NCBI GenBank assembly: GCA_944390495.1 | Contig: CALXQE010000043.1 | Coordinates: forward strand, 1 to 64,000 | DNA: 64,000 bases | Reading direction: 5' to 3' | Origin: an uncultured Clostridia bacterium | Lineage (GTDB): Bacteria > Bacillota > Clostridia > UBA1381 | Part shown: piece after piece, positions 7,912-16,952 of the stretch | Position numbering within the stretch: position 1 is the stretch's first letter | How the letters are laid out: each line of letters begins with the position of its first letter | Made by a program: the position numbers and the translations under genes | The notes under the pieces: model-generated | What the model was told of the DNA's origin: nothing | Seen by the model: the letters and a program-made list of their open reading frames with translations, nothing else | Databases searched by the model: none

Positions 7912-8104
7912 TTGATATTTTATCAATATTGTGGTAAGATATTTAACATAAATTTGAAAGGATTTAATCAAATCAATATACGACTTAAAATTTTTTGAAT
8001 GTAGTGCGTTGAATCATGACGAAACTGCTGAAAATATATGCTGAAAAATCAGCCTCATTATGTCAGGTACACCGGTTCTGAGAGGGTAATACAAGGAGGT
8101 TAAT
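7912..8104 (+). promoter_or_regulatory. Promoter and ~158-nt untranslated leader of the DUF3267 gene
   Basis: TTGATA (7912-7917), 17 bp, TAAGAT (7935-7940) is a good plus-strand promoter. Transcription from about 7947 would give a leader of roughly 158 nt before the ATG at 8105 (AAGGAGGT at 8094-8101). The leader has a small GCTGA/TCAGC hairpin near 8042-8055 and GC-richer stretches near 8065-8090. I could not match it to a riboswitch class. The remaining bases from 7753 to 7911 are AT-rich and empty. Confidence 0.5.
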
Positions 8105-8641
8105 ATGCTGTACTTTATGAAACCACTGCCAAACCATAATATTGATACAAAAGAGTGGAAACCTTTTATAAAAAATCAATGGTTCAGAATGCACTTTATG
8201 TATTTCGTCTATGGCTTACAAATAGCATTGCTTATATGTTCAATAGTGTTTGGCGTATGGAAGCCCTTACCTGGATTTCTCGAAATTTTGTTGTTTATTT
8301 GTGTATTTGTCATTCACGAGTTGATACATATTGCAGTTATATATAAAGCTGGTGATATAAGTATTACACGTTCAAATATATTTTTCTGGATTGCAAGCGG
8401 TGCAGTTCTTACCAAATTACGTTTTCTTATTTTTATGTCTCTACCTTTTATTGTATTAACAGCTATTCCGATAGTATTAAGCATCTTTTTTGCGGGAGCA
8501 TTAAAAAATATTATAATTTATATTATGTGTATAAATTCAATCATATCAGGTTCGGACATTATAAATACTGTACTGATAGCAATAAAACCAACCGGATCTT
8601 TATTTTACAGAGGCTATTATAAACCACCTATAAACAACTGA
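8105..8641 (+). CDS. DUF3267 membrane zincin-like protein
   Basis: A 178-residue membrane protein with four predicted spans and the zinc-protease motif HELIH (VIHELIHIAV) near residue 73, inside the second span as in site-2-protease-like families. A second polar site, GSDIINTVL near residue 148, could hold the third zinc ligand (Asp), as in DUF3267 (putative zincin peptidase). Function unknown; intramembrane proteolysis or a non-proteolytic role are both possible. It is monocistronic, with a long leader and a perfect ribosome site. Confidence 0.75.
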   Translation: MLYFMKPLPNHNIDTKEWKPFIKNQWFRMHFMYFVYGLQIALLICSIVFGVWKPLPGFLEILLFICVFVIHELIHIAVIYKAGDISITRSNIFFWIASGAVLTKLRFLIFMSLPFIVLTAIPIVLSIFFAGALKNIIIYIMCINSIISGSDIINTVLIAIKPTGSLFYRGYYKPPINN

Positions 8642-8981
8642 AAAAGTATTCTAACAAACAATATTCACCCCCAACAAACAACCACTCCAAAAGAATTATC
8701 AATCAAAATGAGTTCGCCTATATATGTCTTGTTTCACAATAACCGCTTAAACATTACGTATAAACGGTTTTAGGATGTTTACAGATGGTTTCGGCTTCCA
8801 TATTATTTCTATCTATTTTCATTTACATAATTGCCTTAATTTCCATTTCATCTCAAATAAACTGCCCCACGTTGTGCGAACGGTACAAAGTGAGGCAGTC
8901 CACTATCTATGGATTTTCTTTTACAAGAAAAACAGCGTTCGCATAATGCGAACGCTGCATAAATTTTAAATCAATAACAAA
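8642..8981. other. Convergent intergenic region with two hairpins
   Basis: No convincing gene in 340 bp between convergent genes. It holds a near-perfect inverted repeat ACTGCCCCAC/GTGAGGCAGT (about 8861-8900, one mismatch, 19-nt loop) and the strong terminator listed next. An open frame across 8775-8969 has no ribosome site and contains both hairpins, so it was not called. Confidence 0.5.
8929..8957 (-). terminator. Terminator of the oligosaccharide ABC operon
   Basis: Perfect 11-bp stem CAGCGTTCGCA/TGCGAACGCTG with a TAA loop (8933-8957), followed on the minus strand by TTTTTCTTG. Confidence 0.85.
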
Positions 8982-10499
8982 TTACTTCTGAACTGATGTA
9001 TCAGCTTCATAAGCTTCATTCAATTCATCAATAACTTGCTGACCGCCCTGTTGTAACCATCTATCTCTCTGAGCAAGCCATTCTTCTTCTGTAATCTGAC
9101 CAACAATAAACTTTGTATCTGCTTCTTTCATGATAGCATCAAGCTGAGGACCTCTTGTTGAGTATGTATCTGATACATAAGGTTCAGCAGGATTAGCTAC
9201 TACATGTTCTCTGTTATCAGCATAAACTTTGTCAATCTTTTCAGCAACTTCTGTTGTATATCTAATCTTTAAATCTGTTGCTATGATACCTGTTGCAAAC
9301 TGGTTAAGGTCAGCATATTCTTTTGTTAGACTGGCATCATCTTTCTTTACAACATAACCATCTGCATCCAGCTCATAGTTTCTGCCTTCAATACCATAGT
9401 TCATAAGGTTAAGAGCTTCCTGTTCATTAGCCTTATCCATTACTCCCAACACAAATGCAAGGTCTTCTTCTGTTGCAACAGATGCTTTCGGGAATACGTA
9501 GTATCCATCATAACCTGTTGTAGGAAGTGTTCTTACTTCAGTATTCTCATCCTTTGTTACATAACCAAATACATCAACAACAGCATCAGGGTTAATTGAT
9601 TGAATGTTCTGTGCAAGTCTTCTTGCTCTGTCAGCAACGTCTATAATAATACCTGCATTACCTGATAGGAACTGTTCATCCCATTTATCTGATGAATATG
9701 TAGCCATATCTTTGTTAATAAGTCCCTCACTGTAGCACTTATTCATAAACTTTAAAGCTTCCATGTATTCATCAAACATAAAATCAGGAGCAATTTTACC
9801 ATTTTCATCAATACCGTACTTATTAGGTGCACCCATCCAAATAGCAATATTGTCAAGAGGACCATCAATATAGTCTGTTACAATCATACCATATGTATCA
9901 GCCTGTCCGTTACCATCAGGATCCTGTTCCTTAAATGCCTTTAGAACATTATAGAAATCATCTATTGTCTTAGGCATCTCAAGACCTAACTTATCAAGCC
10001 AGTCTTTTCTGATTGAAACACCAGCTCTACCAAGTTCTCTTGCACGATATACACCATAAACCTTACCATCTATTGAAGTATTGTGGTTAACAGTTTCATT
10101 AGCCTGTGAAAGATTTGGATACTTTGCAGAATCACTGAATATATCTGTTATATCCCAGAAAGTACCTGCTCTTGAGTTCTGGATTACACTTGAACTTCTT
10201 GAGCCAACAAGCATAGCATGCGGATATTCACCGGCACCCATAGCTGCTGTAACCTTTTCATCATAGTTTGATGATGGTACCCATGTTATGTTTAACTTTG
10301 TTCCAAGAAACTCCTCAAGCTTTTGAACTACCGGGCTGTCTGCTGATGCTGACTCTGTGTTAAAAGCCTTTGTCATAACATTGATTGATGGATTAGCAGG
10401 GTCAATTGAAGCTGTTTTTGATCCACAGCCTGCAAGAGCACCTGTAAGCATTACTGCCGCTATTGAAACAGTAGCAATTTTCTTCCAAGTTTGATTCAT
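8982..10499 (-). CDS. Oligosaccharide ABC transporter substrate-binding lipoprotein
   Basis: A 505-residue extracellular binding protein of the family that includes B. subtilis YtcQ and LplA. It has a signal sequence with lipobox LAGC (Cys about residue 25), so it is anchored outside the membrane by a lipid. The body shows the family's EEFLGTKLNITWVPSS and GRAGVSIRKDWLDKLG segments. It binds the sugar and hands it to the two permeases upstream. In this transporter group the ligands are uronic-acid or rhamnose-containing oligosaccharides. It is last in a three-gene operon, 96 bp after the second permease, and is followed by a terminator. No ATPase gene is present. Confidence 0.85.
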   Translation of the reverse strand: MNQTWKKIATVSIAAVMLTGALAGCGSKTASIDPANPSINVMTKAFNTESASADSPVVQKLEEFLGTKLNITWVPSSNYDEKVTAAMGAGEYPHAMLVGSRSSSVIQNSRAGTFWDITDIFSDSAKYPNLSQANETVNHNTSIDGKVYGVYRARELGRAGVSIRKDWLDKLGLEMPKTIDDFYNVLKAFKEQDPDGNGQADTYGMIVTDYIDGPLDNIAIWMGAPNKYGIDENGKIAPDFMFDEYMEALKFMNKCYSEGLINKDMATYSSDKWDEQFLSGNAGIIIDVADRARRLAQNIQSINPDAVVDVFGYVTKDENTEVRTLPTTGYDGYYVFPKASVATEEDLAFVLGVMDKANEQEALNLMNYGIEGRNYELDADGYVVKKDDASLTKEYADLNQFATGIIATDLKIRYTTEVAEKIDKVYADNREHVVANPAEPYVSDTYSTRGPQLDAIMKEADTKFIVGQITEEEWLAQRDRWLQQGGQQVIDELNEAYEADTSVQK

Positions 10500-10595
10500 T
10501 ATTCATTTCCTCCTTTAAAAACTGTTTAAAATTTTTATAAATTAACTTAAATATTTTACCTAATTCAAGCGGTAAACAAATTTTATTAAATAAGA

Positions 10596-11477
10596 TTAAC
10601 CCTTTACTGCACCAACCATAACACCTGCTGCGAAGTGCTTTTGTAGGAACGGATAAACAATAAGAATAGGAACTGTACCAACAACGATAACAGCCATCTT
10701 AAGTGTATCCTCCGGTAGCAATACGTTAGGGTCTGTCTGAGTTTCCGGTGTCTGCATAACTATATTTCTAAGTACAAGCTGGAATGGGAATTTCTTTGAA
10801 TCCTCAAGGTACAATAATGCACCAAAATAGTTATTCCAGTGACCAACCGCATAGAACAAACCAAATGTTGCTATACAAGGAAGTGATAACGGTAAAGCTA
10901 TTTTTATAAAAATACCTATATCACTACATCCGTCAATAGATGCTGCTTCTTCAAGTTCATTTGGAAGTTCAATAAAGAAGTTTCTTACAATAAGCATATT
11001 ATAAGCACTGATTGCACCCGGCAAAATAAGTGCTGCATATGTATCATAAAGACCTAATCCTTTAACAACCAAGAACAACGGAATCATACCGCCGCCAAAT
11101 ACCATTGTAAACAGTACCATGTTAAGTAGTGGTTTCTTACCAATTAGATTACTTCTTGATAAACCATAGGCCATAGTAGTTGTGAAGAACAGGTTGATTA
11201 ATGTACCTATTGCTGTTACACAAACTGAAACGATAAGTGACTGGAATACTCTTGTACCCATATCGTCCATGTCAAAGATTCTTGCATAAGCGTCAAGCGT
11301 TGGATTTTCCGGAATGAAGAAAATAGGTCTTGTCTTGATTTCACTTTCCGGAGCAAATGATGCCGCGATAACGTATATGAACGGAATTACCATGACAACG
11401 GCGATAAGAGTAAGCATAGCATAGATAATTACATCGGCGATAACATCACCGATACTTCTTCTTTTTATACTAATCAT
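10596..11477 (-). CDS. Carbohydrate ABC transporter permease, YtcP/LplC type
   Basis: A 293-residue inner-membrane permease with six predicted spans. The EAA loop that docks the ATPase is visible as ELEEAASIDGCSDIGIFIKI near residue 195, followed by ALPLSLP. The N-terminal RSIGDVIADVIIY and the C-terminal LQKHFAAGVMVGAVKG are hallmarks of the LplC/YtcP group. It pairs with the permease directly upstream (18-bp gap). The partner ATPase must be encoded elsewhere, as is normal for this family, where one shared MsmX-like ATPase serves several importers. Confidence 0.85.
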   Translation of the reverse strand: MISIKRRSIGDVIADVIIYAMLTLIAVVMVIPFIYVIAASFAPESEIKTRPIFFIPENPTLDAYARIFDMDDMGTRVFQSLIVSVCVTAIGTLINLFFTTTMAYGLSRSNLIGKKPLLNMVLFTMVFGGGMIPLFLVVKGLGLYDTYAALILPGAISAYNMLIVRNFFIELPNELEEAASIDGCSDIGIFIKIALPLSLPCIATFGLFYAVGHWNNYFGALLYLEDSKKFPFQLVLRNIVMQTPETQTDPNVLLPEDTLKMAVIVVGTVPILIVYPFLQKHFAAGVMVGAVKG

Positions 11478-11495
11478 ATCTTATTTCCTCCCTAA

Positions 11496-12482
11496 TTAGA
11501 ACAAACCTTCCTGACCGGCCTTCTTAGCCAGACGGTTAGCAGTCTGAATACATATAATACTGATTATTGACTTAAACAGACCAACGGCCGTTGAATAACC
11601 ATAGTTACCCTGAATTCTACCAATCTGATATACATATGTATCGAATGTTTCGGAAGTAATTCTGTTAAGGTCGTTTTGCATAAGGATAATCTGCTCAAAA
11701 CCTGTATCAAGTACGCTACCCATACGAAGAATAAACATTGTAACAACCGTGCCCAAGATTGCCGGCAATGTAATATAGATAAGCTGCTGGAAACGATTAG
11801 CACCGTCCACAATAGCTGCCTCGTACTGTTCAACGTCAACACCTGCAAGTGCTGCAAGGAATATAATTGTTCCCCAACCTGTTTCCTTCCAAATATTTTG
11901 GATAAGAAGTACCCAATAAATTGCTATCGGGTCACCTAAAGCATTAAGCTCTTTACCTGTAACTGCTTTTACAATTTCATAAAGAGCACCACCGCTCATA
12001 CCTTCCATAGAAGGAGTCTTTACAAGCATGAATGTGATTGACGCAATGACAACCATTGATACAAAGTGAGGTACATAAACAAGTGTTTGAAGTACTTTCT
12101 TGTACCATTGTACTTTGATTTCGTTAAGTAAAAGTGCCAGAATAATCGGCAATGGGAAGAAGAAAATAATATTCATTCCCGAAATAATCAATGTGTTTCT
12201 TAATAGTTGTAAGAAACTTGAATCTGAGAAGAAATTGATAAAGTTATCAAATCCTATCCAACCGTTAAAAAAGTTTGAACCAAAAAACGGGATTCCTGCG
12301 TAGTAGTCTTTAAATGAAATAAGAACTCCCCACATTGGTACAATTTTAAAGATAATAAAGTATAGAAATCCTGGAAGCAGCAATAAGTACATCCACTTAT
12401 CTCTTCTGATCTGCGACCATCTTTTCTTTTTTGCCAGTGCTTTTTCCTCAGGTGAAAGCACGACTTTTTCAGCTTTAGCCAT
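11496..12482 (-). CDS. Carbohydrate ABC transporter permease, LplB/YteP type
   Basis: A 328-residue permease with a cytoplasmic basic N-terminus (residues 1-30), six predicted spans, and the EAA loop DVEQYEAAIVDGANRFQQL near residue 235. The opening RRDKWMYLLLLPGFLYF and the ending ANRLAKKAGQEGLF are typical of LplB/YteP proteins. It is first in the operon and has a GGGAGGG ribosome site. With the YtcP-like permease and the lipoprotein it forms an importer for complex oligosaccharides. The family and the GH105 gene upstream point to unsaturated rhamnogalacturonan fragments. Confidence 0.85.
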   Translation of the reverse strand: MAKAEKVVLSPEEKALAKKKRWSQIRRDKWMYLLLLPGFLYFIIFKIVPMWGVLISFKDYYAGIPFFGSNFFNGWIGFDNFINFFSDSSFLQLLRNTLIISGMNIIFFFPLPIILALLLNEIKVQWYKKVLQTLVYVPHFVSMVVIASITFMLVKTPSMEGMSGGALYEIVKAVTGKELNALGDPIAIYWVLLIQNIWKETGWGTIIFLAALAGVDVEQYEAAIVDGANRFQQLIYITLPAILGTVVTMFILRMGSVLDTGFEQIILMQNDLNRITSETFDTYVYQIGRIQGNYGYSTAVGLFKSIISIICIQTANRLAKKAGQEGLF

Positions 12483-12846
12483 AGTTGACCCTCCCTAAAG
12501 TTTACTGTCGTTGTTTTCAGTCTTTGAAATAAGCGAAAACAGGGCAAATATCCGCAAATTGCACAAAGACTAAAACTTATAAATATATTATAGCGTATTT
12601 TATGAATTTTTGCAATAGATTTTGTGAATAAATTGCAAAAATTATTAATTTTTTTTATGGTTTTGTATAAAATAACCATTTAATGTTCATACTTACTATA
12701 ATATATTTAAAATGGTATTATTTATAATACCATCTATACACATAAATAGTCCATAAAAAAATCAGTGTTTTTTTGTTTAATTTAACGATAAAAAAACGGC
12801 GCAGCCTCCGCTGCGCCATTAGTTTGTTAATTATGACTAAACAAAA
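12483..12846. other. Intergenic region upstream of the ABC operon, with palindromes
   Basis: 364 bp without a gene. It holds the GH105 terminator (12791-12817) and must hold the importer promoter on the minus strand. Two inverted repeats with ATGGT...ACCAT ends are seen: ATGGTATTA/TAATACCAT (12712-12733, perfect) and a looser ATGGTT...AACCAT pair (about 12658-12680). Shared half-sites suggest a regulator-binding region, possibly for sugar control; no regulator is adjacent. Confidence 0.45.
12791..12817 (-). terminator. Terminator of the GH105 gene
   Basis: Perfect 8-bp GC-rich stem GGCGCAGC/GCTGCGCC with a 4-nt loop (12798-12817), followed on the minus strand by GTTTTTTT. Confidence 0.9.
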
Positions 12847-14997
12847 TTATTCTGCAAGAAACTTACCAAGTCTTATAACTTCAATACCTGCAAGCATAAC
12901 AATACCTGTACCGTGTGTATCGTTAAGATTCCAGCCAAGTTCATACTTGTAGTAATCTGCAATAAATGAGAACTCACTGCCGCGGCATACACCGTACACA
13001 TTCCCCTTTGCGTCTACACTTGTCTTTGAGATACCTTCCCATGCTTTGTATATAGCTTTTACATACTTTTCAGGATTTTTAAGCCAACCAAAGCGAATAC
13101 CTCTTGAGAATGCGTATATAAACATCGATGTACAAGATGTTTCAGGATATGATTCATGGTCGTTAAGAACCTGATGCCACATACCTTCATCATCCTGAAG
13201 TGCAAGATAACCTTCACACAAAGTATTTAAAAATTCAATAAGGTCATTTCTCTTTGGGTGATCCTCAGGAAGCTCTTCTAAAAGCTCTGTCATTGAGAAT
13301 ACTACCCAACCATTACCACGTCCCCAAGGAACGTTTGTTTTACTGTCATACTTAAAATCGTAAACATGTGACATAATATTCTCTTCCGGCATAAACAAAC
13401 GTTTCTTAAAGCCAAAGAATTGATTTGCAGCATCATCTATATACTTTTGATCACCTGTAAACTTGTAATATCTTACAAGGAACGGTACACTCATATACAA
13501 ATCATCAGCCCACATTGTTTGGTTATGGAAATGGTGCATCATTTCCTTTCTGAAGAAAGAACCATCTTCAAGCCTTGACTGATGGTTAAAGATATAATCG
13601 CCAACGTAATCAGCAACTTTCTTTACATCTGTAAGTCCAAGATAACGATGTACTTCAAGCATCATCGAAGCAAACGAACCACAGTCATCAAGACTGTCAA
13701 TACTTGTAAGCAGATTATGAATACTTGTTGCTCCTCCGTACTGTTCCTTATCCCAAAGTGCATAATCAAGAGTATCAACGCATAGCTGTACGTGATCTCT
13801 TATATAATCTTGAATATCCTGCGAACCTATTAATAATGCTGTATGCAATAAGCCATACATTGTAACACCAAGAGGATAATTCCAACGACCGAATAATGTA
13901 TTTTCGTTATAAGGTCTTACAAAAGTATCAGGTGCGTCTAATCTCCAATAAGTTAACGGCTCACCTACAACATGAAGCATATCTGAAGCTGTATCAAATG
14001 GGAACTCAAAATCTGCATCAAATGTTCCTATGTACATCCACACATCATCTGTACCCTTTACTCTTGCGGCACTCTCAAATTTTGCATCATCACATTCAAG
14101 AGTATAACCCCAGTCATTACCTCTGCAAAGACACTTTACATATATGTTATATGTACCAAACGGCAGTTCAACCTCAAACGTTTCTTTACCGCCCTTTGCT
14201 ACAAATACCTCTTTTTTATCAATATATACAACTGTTTCACCCTTTGTATCAAGCGTAAAGGTATGTTTTGTATCCTTTATATCATCAAAGAATGCCTTTG
14301 TATAACCGACAGCATAACGTCCGTCAGGCGTTCCGTACATACGAGTAAGCTGCCCCTTTTTCATTTCTTCTTCCGACCAATCTTTTACAGGGTAAAGCTT
14401 CTTGTCAAAGTCTTTTTCACTCATTCCAAGCTCAAATTCCGGTATATAGTCATCACCTACAAGTTCTGTAAATACAAAACCCTCCTGTCCGTCACGTTCG
14501 GCAGTGGGCATAAGTGTGTACATATCCCACTTACCAATCCAAGTACCGAAATGTCCTCCGAAACCTGCCTTTGTTTTCTTGAACTGAATTCTAATATCAT
14601 TCCAGCCCTTTTTTACATTAATAAATACTCTTGTTGACGTTTCAGAATATCTTTCTTTAAAAATATCTGATTTATAAACAACCTCTCCGTTTACGTACAT
14701 AACCATAGGTCCAAAACAGTTAATATCCCAGCCAAACGAAGAATCACCTTCAAAATAGCATTTTGTAAATGCCCATACGCAATCCTTATCCTTTGCCTCA
14801 GGGAAAATCTTGTTAAAGTCTACAAGGTATCTGTAATCAGTTGTTCTTACGATACCATTGTTTGTGTAGGCTCTGTAATAAAGTCCATGCTTAAGGTTTT
14901 GTCCCATATATCTGTATGCAAGCGACGATATTATAGCCTTAGGGTCAGTACCTTCGTAGGCATTTATGCTTACGCTGTCATCAAAATAATATCCCAT
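12847..14997 (-). CDS. GH105/GH88-type unsaturated rhamnogalacturonyl hydrolase with N-terminal accessory domain
   Basis: A 716-residue protein. The C-terminal half (about 345-716) is an (alpha/alpha)6 barrel of glycoside hydrolase family 105 (YteR/YesR). It shows MWADDLYMSVPFLVRYYKFT near residue 495, WGRGNGWVVFSMTELL near 560 and the ending AGIEVIRLG. Such enzymes hydrolyse the unsaturated uronic acid that pectate or rhamnogalacturonan lyases leave on oligosaccharides. The N-terminal 330 residues look beta-rich and may be a binding domain. No signal peptide is seen, so it should act in the cytoplasm on imported fragments, in line with the neighbouring importer. It has its own promoter and terminator. 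Confidence 0.8.
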   Translation of the reverse strand: MGYYFDDSVSINAYEGTDPKAIISSLAYRYMGQNLKHGLYYRAYTNNGIVRTTDYRYLVDFNKIFPEAKDKDCVWAFTKCYFEGDSSFGWDINCFGPMVMYVNGEVVYKSDIFKERYSETSTRVFINVKKGWNDIRIQFKKTKAGFGGHFGTWIGKWDMYTLMPTAERDGQEGFVFTELVGDDYIPEFELGMSEKDFDKKLYPVKDWSEEEMKKGQLTRMYGTPDGRYAVGYTKAFFDDIKDTKHTFTLDTKGETVVYIDKKEVFVAKGGKETFEVELPFGTYNIYVKCLCRGNDWGYTLECDDAKFESAARVKGTDDVWMYIGTFDADFEFPFDTASDMLHVVGEPLTYWRLDAPDTFVRPYNENTLFGRWNYPLGVTMYGLLHTALLIGSQDIQDYIRDHVQLCVDTLDYALWDKEQYGGATSIHNLLTSIDSLDDCGSFASMMLEVHRYLGLTDVKKVADYVGDYIFNHQSRLEDGSFFRKEMMHHFHNQTMWADDLYMSVPFLVRYYKFTGDQKYIDDAANQFFGFKKRLFMPEENIMSHVYDFKYDSKTNVPWGRGNGWVVFSMTELLEELPEDHPKRNDLIEFLNTLCEGYLALQDDEGMWHQVLNDHESYPETSCTSMFIYAFSRGIRFGWLKNPEKYVKAIYKAWEGISKTSVDAKGNVYGVCRGSEFSFIADYYKYELGWNLNDTHGTGIVMLAGIEVIRLGKFLAE

Positions 14998-15033
14998 TTT
15001 TCTTCTCTCCTTAAAAATGTATTGATTATTTAA

Positions 15034-15063
15034 ATTATATCATTATGATTCGTTTCTTGTCAA
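15034..15063 (-). promoter_or_regulatory. Promoter of the GH105 gene
   Basis: TTGACA (15058-15063), 18 bp, TATAAT (15034-15039) on the minus strand, about 37 bp before the start codon. Confidence 0.8.
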
Positions 15064-15081
15064 TGCAATTAACAGATTTTC

Positions 15082-15543
15082 TTACTTTAATGATATAAGC
15101 ATCAAAATCAATGCGAAAGAAGATACAACAGTAATAAATAACGAGAATATAAACAGGAATTTAAAAATCATAAAAGCAGTACCATGGTCATCCCCTGCCT
15201 TTATTCTGTTTCCGTAAATATCACAAAATTCTTTCCCCTGGGAATCATCAATCAACCCTGCAATGTTTATACCTCCTACACTTCCGTATTTTTCCTTATT
15301 TTCATTTTTCCATAACTTTTCAGCTTTTCTCTCTTCTCGTCCTATAAACATTGAAGTCATACCTAAACAAACAGTAACCCCAAACACAACGCACATAAAC
15401 AGCCTTGCATCGGATGCAGCACTTCTTTTTGCAACATCGAGAGTATTTATGTAAATGGTACAAAGCATAAATATAACAGCACTTGATAAACACCCTGATA
15501 AAATTCCTTTTAAAATTGTTTTTACAAATAACTTACCTTTCAT
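15082..15543 (-). CDS. Three-span membrane protein of unknown function
   Basis: A 153-residue protein with hydrophobic segments near residues 12-34, 47-66 and 126-151, and a hydrophilic loop (about 68-124) rich in Glu/Lys and Gly. I do not recognise the family. It is the last gene of the PadR-led cluster, 10 bp after the second HAAS-domain protein, so it is probably part of the same envelope system. The start at 15543 has GAAAG-type spacing; no terminator was found after it. Confidence 0.6.
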   Translation of the reverse strand: MKGKLFVKTILKGILSGCLSSAVIFMLCTIYINTLDVAKRSAASDARLFMCVVFGVTVCLGMTSMFIGREERKAEKLWKNENKEKYGSVGGINIAGLIDDSQGKEFCDIYGNRIKAGDDHGTAFMIFKFLFIFSLFITVVSSFALILMLISLK

Positions 15544-15552
15544 TTCTTTCTC

Positions 15553-16215
15553 CTACCAAACCAATTTAATTCCCTTTTTTCCGTCTTTTTTCCTATACAG
15601 TGCCGATACAATATAAATCATTACACACCCCCACCAAGCAAAAAACTCTAAACCAAATAAAACTTGATTTTTGGGGAGCAGTGGTATATACGGAAAAACA
15701 ATAGGTAATTTAACGTCATTCATATAAGGATAATATCCACTCTTAAAGAATGGTAAAAATATAACCGCCGCCACAGCATATCCTGCAAAAAATCCTATTG
15801 TAACGTGAAGTATATCACGCAACGACCATTTAAGCATACTGCGTCTTAAATACTTCACATTAAGTACCATTGCTCCGGCAATAAATGAAATAACAATAAT
15901 CGTATTAAATCCCGTATTTATTGTATTATTAAACAATTTTACAAATATAGGATAGATTAAATATATAAACACCGTAATCATAGCAGACCATAGACACAAT
16001 CCATATCTGCTGTTAAACGGCATACGGAAATTCTCATTAAAGTATTTCCCAATTTCCTTTGGATCCCCCATACTTGTCACAGCTTCTTCTTCGGACATTT
16101 TCCATTCATGAATATTTTCATATATATGTTCCCTAAGTTCGCTTCTTATTTCCATATGAACCGACTTATATTTTACACATTTGCATACTTCATCAAGGAA
16201 TTCATCTGTATTCAT
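15553..16215 (-). CDS. HAAS-domain (permease-prefix-like) membrane protein, copy 2
   Basis: About 220 residues. The cytoplasmic N-terminal 65 residues (EFLDEVCKCVKYKSVHMEIR, then EEEAVTSMGDP) form the HAAS/permease-prefix alpha-helical domain. Five or so membrane spans follow. Such proteins are regularly encoded beside PadR regulators; their biochemical role is poorly known. I start at the Met at 16215, 5-6 bp after AGGAGGGG; an upstream Met at 16233 would place the ribosome site inside the gene. It is a tandem paralogue of the next gene, nearly identical in the first 60 residues and more divergent in the spans. Confidence 0.75.
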   Translation of the reverse strand: MNTDEFLDEVCKCVKYKSVHMEIRSELREHIYENIHEWKMSEEEAVTSMGDPKEIGKYFNENFRMPFNSRYGLCLWSAMITVFIYLIYPIFVKLFNNTINTGFNTIIVISFIAGAMVLNVKYLRRSMLKWSLRDILHVTIGFFAGYAVAAVIFLPFFKSGYYPYMNDVKLPIVFPYIPLLPKNQVLFGLEFFAWWGCVMIYIVSALYRKKDGKKGIKLVW

Positions 16216-16235
16216 TAAAACCCCTCCTGACATTT

Positions 16236-16952
16236 TTACTTTTTCTCTTTTTCCACTGGTAAAAATCCTGTATTATTATATTGTACAAGCACATAGAAAA
16301 CCTCAGCGGTTTTTTCCTTTGTTTTTTCTTTTCCCCTTGCAGATATAATATATATAACAATGCAGCTCCACCAAGAAAAAAACTCTAAACCAAAAACAAT
16401 TTTATTTATCGGCAATAATGGTATATACGGAAATTCTATCGGAATTTTAACATCACTAAAATACAGATAATATCCTGATTTTGAAAATACCATAAGCACT
16501 ATTACCGAGATTACATAACCCAGCAGAAATCCCATCGTTACATTAATCGTGTCATAAAAAGACAATTTTAACATTCCTCGTTTAAGGAATAACACATTTA
16601 TAAACATTATAAAACTAATTGCTGACAGTATAACAACATTATTATGTCCTGTATTTATTGTATTGTTAAACAACTTTGCAAAAACAGGATAGATTAAATA
16701 TATAAATACAGTAACCATAGCAGCCCATATACACAAACCATATCTGCAATTAAACGGCAGATGAAAATTTTTATTAAAAGCTTTTCCTATTTCTTCAGGC
16801 TCACCCATACTTGTCACAGCTTCTTCTTCTGACATTTTCCACTCATGAATATTTTCGTATATATGTTCTCTAAGTTCGCTTCTTATTTCCATATGAACCG
16901 ACTTATATTTTACATATTTGCATACTTCATCTAAAAACTCATCAATGTTCAT
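16236..16952 (-). CDS. HAAS-domain (permease-prefix-like) membrane protein, copy 1
   Basis: A 238-residue paralogue of the 15553-16215 product: the same N-terminal HAAS domain (residues 1-65), a matching set of spans, and a longer charged tail ending in PVEKEKK. It overlaps the PadR gene by 11 bp, so the regulator and this protein are translated together. Like other PadR-partner membrane proteins it is probably part of an envelope-stress or transporter-control system, but no ABC genes accompany it here. Confidence 0.75.
   Translation of the reverse strand: MNIDEFLDEVCKYVKYKSVHMEIRSELREHIYENIHEWKMSEEEAVTSMGEPEEIGKAFNKNFHLPFNCRYGLCIWAAMVTVFIYLIYPVFAKLFNNTINTGHNNVVILSAISFIMFINVLFLKRGMLKLSFYDTINVTMGFLLGYVISVIVLMVFSKSGYYLYFSDVKIPIEFPYIPLLPINKIVFGLEFFSWWSCIVIYIISARGKEKTKEKTAEVFYVLVQYNNTGFLPVEKEKK

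Noticed and set aside
7960-8045. Small protein gene in the DUF3267 leader
   Set aside because: A 25-codon open stretch exists but has no start codon with a ribosome site.
8775-8969. Plus-strand open frame of 64 codons
   Set aside because: No ribosome site, and it runs through two hairpins including the ABC-operon terminator.
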